From Tetraselmis striata (taxonomy: Eukaryota > Chlorophyta > Chlorodendrophyceae > Chlorodendrales > Chlorodendraceae): a stretch of DNA of 64,000 bases. The notes below the pieces were generated by a model. It made no database searches. It was not told the origin of the DNA and saw only the letters and a program-made list of their open reading frames with translations. The position numbers were made by a program, and so were the translations under genes. The stretch covers positions 1-64,000 of the forward strand of contig VCJN01002465.1 of NCBI GenBank assembly GCA_006384855.1. Direction: 5' to 3'. Each line of letters starts with the position of its first letter. The first letter of the stretch is position 1. This document shows, one piece after another, positions 57,612 through 64,000 of this stretch.

Positions 57612-59138
57612 TATGCACCGCTGGCCGTATGCTCGCTGATCTTTGCAACACACCATTGCCGGATCGCGCCCCATGCGTAGCAGCCACCTGCCCACGCTTA
57701 TGGCCGAGGTCACCGCCCGAGGGCGGCTTTTTGGGCCCCATGCACGGTTGGGTTCATTATAGCCGCCACCGTGCAAGGTTGTTCCGAGTATTGTAGCGCC
57801 CCCACCCGTACTGGGCGGGTCGCACCGAAGCAGTAGTACGAAAACACGATTGTATTTCGAATAGCCCTCGTGATTAGGCTATCCCCGATCAAGTCGCGCA
57901 AACCCCGTTTCCCCACCCGTAGGCAGATCTCGGAGAGTCCAGTGCACGACCGAGGTCGCACAGAAATTATTTTAAGCAGCCCCCCGTGCAGAGCCGCTGC
58001 CCGTCGGCGCCAGCGGGCGCTATCAGGACTACGAATATTATTTAGAAAGCCTCCCGAAGGGCTCCCCGATCGTCGCAGGATCCGAGGACCGGCCACAACC
58101 CGCCACCCCGCGCTCATCCCCCTTCCACACCCAGCCGGGCTCGGGTCTTAGGGGTTACCAGCGCCCACCACGTGGAGGTGGAGCTGGTGCCGCCGCCATG
58201 TTTGCCGCACCCATGATCCTCCGCTCATGGTGGGCCGCTGCTTGGCTGCGAACGCCACCTACTACCCTAGCCGTTGTCCTAGCTACATGGGATGGTCTTA
58301 ACGCAAAACTTGGCGTTTCAAATACCCCTTTACATAGGGGTTGGTGCCCTAGACGCGCGACCGCGCATGCAACTAACATATTGCAGAGCATGGTGGCATT
58401 TCCATGGATGGGCGAGAAAACATGTATGTTAACAAAGATAGGCATAGCCCCCTCGGAAACACTATGCCTTCTGCTGGGAGGGGGGGATAGGGATATGGCA
58501 TGCAGAGGGATGCATGCTAAGGGCTACGGGCGACCATGTGCGGTTTCATGCGGCCGGGTTGTAAGACCGATGGTTTGCTGATGTGTGGTTGTGAAAACCT
58601 AGCATAATAGGTAAGGTTGTAAGAAATTTCAAATAGCAAATGAGGGGTTCGGGTGGTGTTGGGTGAGGTGGAGTCGTGTAAGCGCGAGCCACTGCACTGT
58701 GTGTATTGATACCATTGTCAACGCAATGTTGCCTCGTTAAGCAATCGATAAAATGCACGCGGATATTCATATTAGCGGCTCAACTCGTCGAAACGGAGTT
58801 CGCTCAAGTCCAATTTCCGAGTAGTACTCGCGAGTAATCGCATGTATGTATAAATCCGATTACCCGCGATTAAATGGGAAGCACCGCAATACTTTCCACA
58901 AGGCGGGAACCGGGTGTGCGATCGGTGTACGGCAGCATAGTTTTACACTGAAGTAGTCGCGTGCGAGTATCGGGTAGTCGTAATGTCCGGTAATACGGAT
59001 ACATGGGTGTGCGCATCGCTGTGCTTTATGCTGCTTGCAATCCATGGGCAATCTTTCTAGCCTATATGTAATCGCGACTAACGGTCGGTCACCTACTCTT
59101 TTGCGATTATTATGTCCGGTTAAGCACGGGGTTGTACT
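57612..59138. other. No recognisable gene
   Basis: The first 600 bases are GC-rich, the rest AT-richer. No motif recognised. Confidence 0.4.
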
Positions 59139-59371
59139 CAAAGTTGAGTCTGGTTTGCCAAAAAGATCTCGCAGGCTGATTTACACGAACAAGAGCCGAA
59201 ATTGGCAGAGAAGTTTGTGAAAGTGTGTAGGGAAAATATATGGAGTCAGGGAGCAGGGCGTTGTGTGTAACACAGCGAAAGAGGACAGGCTTGAAGATGA
59301 CAGGCGGCTCAGCTATTGCGACGGCTTTTATGCCTACTCGTGCTGCACACGAAGGGGCGCAGCGACGGGTG
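59139..59371 (+). repeat. Dispersed repeat, copy 2 of 19787-20003
   Basis: Same start (CAAAGTTGAGTCTGG) and internal landmarks (AGAGCCGAAATTGGCAGA, CGTGCTGCAC) as copy 1. Confidence 0.8.
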
Positions 59372-60694
59372 ATGGCATTACCATTGCCATCGCAACAGAC
59401 TTCATTGACCTGCCGCCGGTAGGATGACGGCTCGCGTCGGGTGGAGCGGGTGGGGTTTACTGTACCCGTAGCTATTGCTACCCGGTACTATACCGGGAGC
59501 ACGTCATCGTCGTCATAAGGATTTCTGGTACCTTCTCTACATGTAGCTCGCCCATATCAGCCGCAACTCATCCATTTGCGTCTCGTGGCCCCAATTGCAG
59601 GCGCGCGCTTTGCAAATAATAAGGATATTAACGTGCGCGTACGTCTGTGCGTGCGCATTTTTACGCTTCGAGTGGCATCGTGACGTACATTCCACGTACA
59701 TGTATTGATCCGAAGAGCGGCTCCCCCTATACATTATGAGTTAAGTATTCAACATGCTTGCTACTTATTACATCGGGGCTTTAACAAATGCGCACTACAA
59801 ACAGAACTAACAGCAGCTATATGAGGGGTTGCCAGCAAAAGAGAGACATAATCCTCAAACCAAGGTCGAGCAGGAGGCCAGGGAGCCAAGAACCAAGGGG
59901 GAGCCAAGGGAACCACGAAGTCGCCAAGCTGCCAGGAACCAAAGGGACCACCGCCCCGGGGTAGGCCATCAGCCGCGGCGAGGACGCTTGCAGCCAATGA
60001 CCCGGGTCATAGCAAGACATGCCGACGAGCGACGCGACGTAGGCGCAGGAGGACCATCATATGCCGCGCGCGGCCGCGACCCGGCCAAGAACGTAAAGTA
60101 ATCAACATTAATTGGCGATAAGCGTGTATTACACGGGGGCGGGGGGGGGGGGGGGGGGGGGGGGGGGGCTTGCCTACTACTATACCGTAAATATTAGTAT
60201 AAGAAGTAAAGTATAAGTACAGTATGGATATAGCGAAAGTACCGTATTAATTGCAGTTAAGCGGATCCCGTTTCGACGTGTGTCAGGCGGGATTGCTCCA
60301 ACTATCCCGAAACCGTTTCCAAACATTATGTATAGATCCGTAACGTGAGGCAAATTATCTTTCAGGATTATTCAAGTACGTTTAGGCACCCTGGAAATTC
60401 ACACGGATAAATAGGTCGAAATTGGACGACGTTGGTGACAGCATGTGGCCACAACATGGGCGTGCAGCTTTACGCAAATTGCTGTGTCCTAAAGCCGAAC
60501 ACCCGGTGGTGAGATAGTGCGCTCACCTCGGTTTACATGGCTACATGCACACGAGCCACTCATACTTGGTGCATTGCCCCTTTAGCGATGCACACAAGCG
60601 CAATGCTTGACGCCGGGCCCAATTCACATATCGTGGTTTCAAGCACAATTGGGGAATTCAGGTGCACGTCATTTCTGTGCCACTCGGGCCACTG
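59372..60694. other. No recognisable gene; G28 run
   Basis: Holds a G28 run at 60141-60168 and several TAAGGAT strings (59515, 59620). Ends at the truncated side of the Ty3 fossil. Confidence 0.45.
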
Positions 60695-62628
60695 TTAGGC
60701 TCCAGCAGTAACTGTCTTCGTAGTTGGCTCAACAATTACTCGCTTTGACAGTAGACATACGAAAATCACTACTGAGTCATACCCCTGGCACTCCGGCAGA
60801 TCTGTGATTAAATCCAGGGATATTACCTCAAATGGTCGTGACGGTACGTCATGGGGGTGAAGTAAGCCGTATGGCTTATGCCGGGCCGCCTTAGTACGTT
60901 GACAGGTAGGGCAGCGTCGCACGTAGTTGGTGACAGTCTGTTTCATACGGGGCCACCAGTACAGTTCTACAGTACGCGCTAGTAGTCGTCGTCCTCCTGG
61001 GTGTCCAGCAGTAGGCGCGTCATGTAGTTCGTACAGTGCTCGTTGTCGCAGGTCCGCCACATTTGGTACGTAAAGTCGTGAGCCGTAGGCGTACAGTAGA
61101 CCATTACTGTGACGTACTAGCCAGGATGGTAAAGCTTTCCGCGATTTCAGGTACTCGTCGGAGTCATATGCGGTCTTGATTTCGTCGTAAAACTTGTTGT
61201 CCGCCTGTAGTCGCGACTCCATAGCAAATAAAACTGAATTTATTTCGCAGTCAGCTTCGTCTTCTAACCAGTTGTTCAGCAGATCTAGCTTCTGTAGCGC
61301 ATCCTTCAAGTCGGGTCGCCGAGAGAGGGCGTCCGCATGATTGGCAGCTCCTCGCTTGTAGACGATGTCCATATGTCGTTGGTAAGGCGCAAACACTTGC
61401 AGCCATCGTACTTGCCGCGTCGACAAATCGCGTTGGCGAAAGAAGTGTCGTAGTGTGTCATGGTCGGTGATGACCGTAAAGCCCGCCGCTCCATCAAGGT
61501 AGCATCGGAACTTCATGAGTGCATCACGAACCGCTAACAACTCTTGCTCATGTACCGGGTAGTGAACTTCGTGTTTGTTCATCTTGCGTGCATGGTACGC
61601 AACTGGTCGAAGTCCTGAGCCTTGATCTTGCAGCAGCACAGCTCCCACTGCAAATCCAGAAGCATCTGTATACAATGTGTAACGGGCGTCCGCAGATGTG
61701 TCCGGTATACTCAGTACAGGTGCTCGTACCATCGCGTCCTTTAATGCGCGAAACGCCGCATCAGCACGAGGCGTCCACACAAACTCCGGTTGATTCTTCG
61801 TCAGGTCATGTAGTGGCGCCGCAATAGCCGCGAAGTTATGGATGAACTTGCGGTAATAGCCAGCAAGGCCGAGAAAACCTCGTACGTCCTTTACTGTCTT
61901 CGGCACGGGCCACTGTTGAACTGCTTCCACCTTCCGGGGGTCCATCTTGATCTGTCTTGCCTCGACGATATGGCCCAAAAACTCCACGCTAGTACGGCCG
62001 AACGGACCACTTCGACAGCTTGATATGCAAGTGGTGTCGTTGCAACTCCCGTAGCACCAATCTGATGTGCTCGAGATGCTCTTGAGCTGTCTTGCTGTAG
62101 ATCAGCACGTCGTCCAGGTATACCACGCAGAATTTGCCGAGATATGGGCTCAAAACACGGTTCATCATGGTCTGGAATCCATCTGGGGCGTTTGTCAAGC
62201 CGAAAGGTAACACACAGTACTCGTAGAGTCCATAATGTGTCCGGAACGCTGTTTTGTGGATGTCTTCCGGTTTAATTCGTACTTGATGGTAGCCTTTGTA
62301 CAGGTCCAGAGTACTGAAAATAGTCGCACCATGCAATGAGTCCAATAATTTGTCGATACGAGGAAGCGGGGTCCGGTCTTTCTTCGTAAGGTCATTCAAC
62401 TTACGGTAGTCCACACACATACGCAGAGTGCCGTCTTTCTTACGCACAAATGAAATTGGGGCGCCGTAGTTTCACTTGGACGGACGAATCCACCCTTTTG
62501 CCAACAATTCCTCCAGTTGTGACCGTACCTCTTGCAACTCCGCGGGTGACATACGGTACGTTCCTTCCTTGGGGGGTTCATCACTCTCCAGGTTGATCTC
62601 AAAGTCGAACTCGCGCTCCGAAACCAAG
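60695..62628 (-). mobile_element. Ty3/gypsy LTR retrotransposon fossil, truncated both sides
   Basis: Minus-strand pol: reverse transcriptase ([62 protein letters not shown]), RNase H (YTLYTDASGFAVGAVLLQDQ, VHEQELLAVRDALMKFR), the integrase zinc region (HDAPTAGHPGGRRLLA, CPTCQRTK) and the start of the integrase core (ISLDLITDLPECQGYDSVVI). The rest of integrase, gag and both LTRs are absent. About two breaks besides the truncations; the long frame suggests a fairly young copy. Confidence 0.93.
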
Positions 62629-63487
62629 TGTTAGGCTTTAGCTTAAGCCTGTTCCTTTAGGCCCTTTAGGATGCAGCGGAAGGATTTAGAAAGTATGGCC
62701 AATCTCTTCTGGTTACAGGGGTTCCTGGGTTATAGTTCTGTCTCTGAATTCTCCTAGTAGACTTGTCCGAGGCGGTATTTATACCCGCCGAGGTCATAGT
62801 CATACCTGTGCTATGTTAGCCGGGTGTCATGGGATACCCGTGCTGTGTTAGCCACGTAAGGCTTGAGTCAGAGAACTCTAGAGAATTCCAGAACAGTCTT
62901 CGGCCTTATACTACTAGTATTTATACCCGCAATACTAATATATACAGCGACTCCGCGGATGCGTAGTCGTACTACCTTTGCGGGGAGTTATACCTGCTAG
63001 TAGAGCAGAACATTATGGCTAAAGGGAAATGGAGTATAACAGCCACTATAACACGCTATGGGCAAGTAGCCATGCACCACTATTAATCTAAAAGCTTTGC
63101 CCTACATCAACAGGGAGGCCGCGAGAAGCCTCTAATGCTTGAATGAGCTTGCAACGATAACATCAAGATTTTTTTGCCATGATTTTGCTCCAAAACCAAT
63201 GGAACCGCTACTAGGGCTTGTCCCATACCCTCACCAATGACCTAGTTGCAGTGCCCTACACTCACAGTGGATAGTTGGCGCATCAATGGCGAGTGACATC
63301 GTATGAGTACGGTTGCAAATGTGGCCCATGTATGGGTAGTACGTATCGGCATAAGGGTGGCGATACGATTTCTTGTTTTGTAGCGCCATTCTGGACGCCA
63401 TCGCCACACGCACATTTTTGGCATAGATGAATGTGTTGATGGCAACGGAGTAGTGGCGCAGCAGCAGCAGCATTGGGATAATTACGG
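62629..63487. other. Unassigned insert beside the Ty3 fossil, possible LTR
   Basis: The Ty3 homology stops exactly where TGTTAGGCTTTAGC begins. The following 450 bases have LTR-like features (TG start, TATTTATACCCGC twice at about 62777 and 62919), but no matching copy is in the window. After about 63100 nothing is recognised. Confidence 0.3.
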
Positions 63488-63650
63488 GATCCCTCGAGCG
63501 GGCCGGAGGCTCCCGAGGAAGGGCGTAGTGCTCAACGGCGGGCGAAATAATCAGAGAAAATGTGTTTGTTTACAGTTTGCATTAGTTTCGCTAGCTTTCT
63601 GTATTGCGTTTTCTCAACCGGGCCGGAGGCCAAGCACACGAGTCTCGCTA
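63488..63650 (-). repeat. Dispersed repeat family B, copy 3
   Basis: Reverse complement of the core of 44047-44260: TTGAGAAAACGCAATACAGAA, TTGAGCACTACGCCCTTCCTC and CGGCCCGCTCGAGGGATCCC. Confidence 0.8.
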
Positions 63651-64000
63651 TTTGTACTGACTTACGAGGTAACTACATGCATCATAGTAATCTTTTGCGC
63701 CGCCGCCATGCATTATATCAATTATAAATCTGCTTGCCGTGTACCATTATCAATGTATAAAGTAATATGCTTGTACCGCGCAAATAATTGATTATGATTA
63801 CTGCCCTAGCTAGGTCATAAAACGACGACGGACGACGAATATGCAGCAAAAGTATTACTAACAACATGCATCAATCATGCTGCTCTTTTAGAATGGCCCT
63901 CAAAGTATTTACCTTTGATGCGGGTAGCCGCGCTTATTTGAATGCATTTGAACCGCAATGTTGAGGCCGGCGCGTTTTGATAATTATATTGATTTAGGTG
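63651..64000. other. No recognisable gene
   Basis: AT-rich end of the window. Nothing recognised. Confidence 0.4.

Noticed and set aside
57424-58581. Short open frames in the GC-rich stretch after transposon copy 2
   Set aside because: None shows a domain, splice support or repetition elsewhere; expected by chance at this composition.

Overview
The window looks like nuclear DNA of a GC-rich chlorophyte green alga. The genes are intron-rich with short exons and donors of the type GTGCG or GTGAG. A TGTAA motif of the algal polyadenylation type lies 91 bases after the eIF2-gamma stop. One gene encodes a small plastid-type protein with an Arg/Ala-rich transit peptide, and a mechanosensitive channel of the plant/fungal MscS type is present. 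DIRS-, Copia- and Ty3-type retroelements sit beside DNA transposons. No bacterial operon, rRNA or CRISPR is seen. All gene models were built by eye from frames, splice sites and family motifs; no database was searched.

Layout. 0-2.5 kb: a GC minisatellite, a broken hAT-like transposase with a BED finger, and a 28-bp minisatellite whose units are near-palindromes. 2.5-7.7 kb: a DUF7869-like, transposase-type gene and a truncated inverted second copy, tail to tail. 8.1-10.6 kb: Copia fossil. 10.9-12.9 kb: F-box/LRR gene (minus). 13.8-19.1 kb: about 18-exon MscS-like channel gene (minus). 19.2-20.8 kb: dispersed repeats. 20.8-24.7 kb: compact virus-like cluster (discoidin-domain protein, basic ORF, packaging ATPase, tail-fibre-like protein). 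24.7-25.9 kb: foldback element with about 400-bp inverted arms. 26-27.4 kb: Pro-rich reading frames with a 228-bp repeat. 28.0-32.4 kb: DIRS-like fossil between direct repeats, carrying an 812-bp DNA transposon with clean ends and target duplication.

34.9-37.6 kb: unrecognised multi-exon gene (minus). 38.9-41.9 kb: eIF2-gamma (plus, 4 exons, 466 aa). 43.1-48.6 kb: UDP-glucose pyrophosphorylase (minus, 9 exons, 468 aa) with repeat-filled introns. 49.4-50.3 kb: DUF3119-like plastid protein (plus, 2 exons, 244 aa), head to head with the pyrophosphorylase. 51.5-55.9 kb: SET/MYND methyltransferase (minus, 3 exons, 458 aa), one intron of 2.6 kb. 56-64 kb: gene-poor, with a second copy of the 812-bp transposon family, other dispersed repeats and a truncated Ty3/gypsy fossil.

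The host genes are housekeeping (translation initiation, sugar-nucleotide synthesis), plastid, membrane tension and protein methylation genes; they form no shared pathway. The most unusual general feature is about 25 long G/C homopolymer runs, several directly after 5' splice sites and reading as C in the transcript. The best candidates for something undescribed are the virus-like cluster with its adjoining foldback, the DUF7869 inverted pair, the 812-bp transposon family and the poly-C intron starts.
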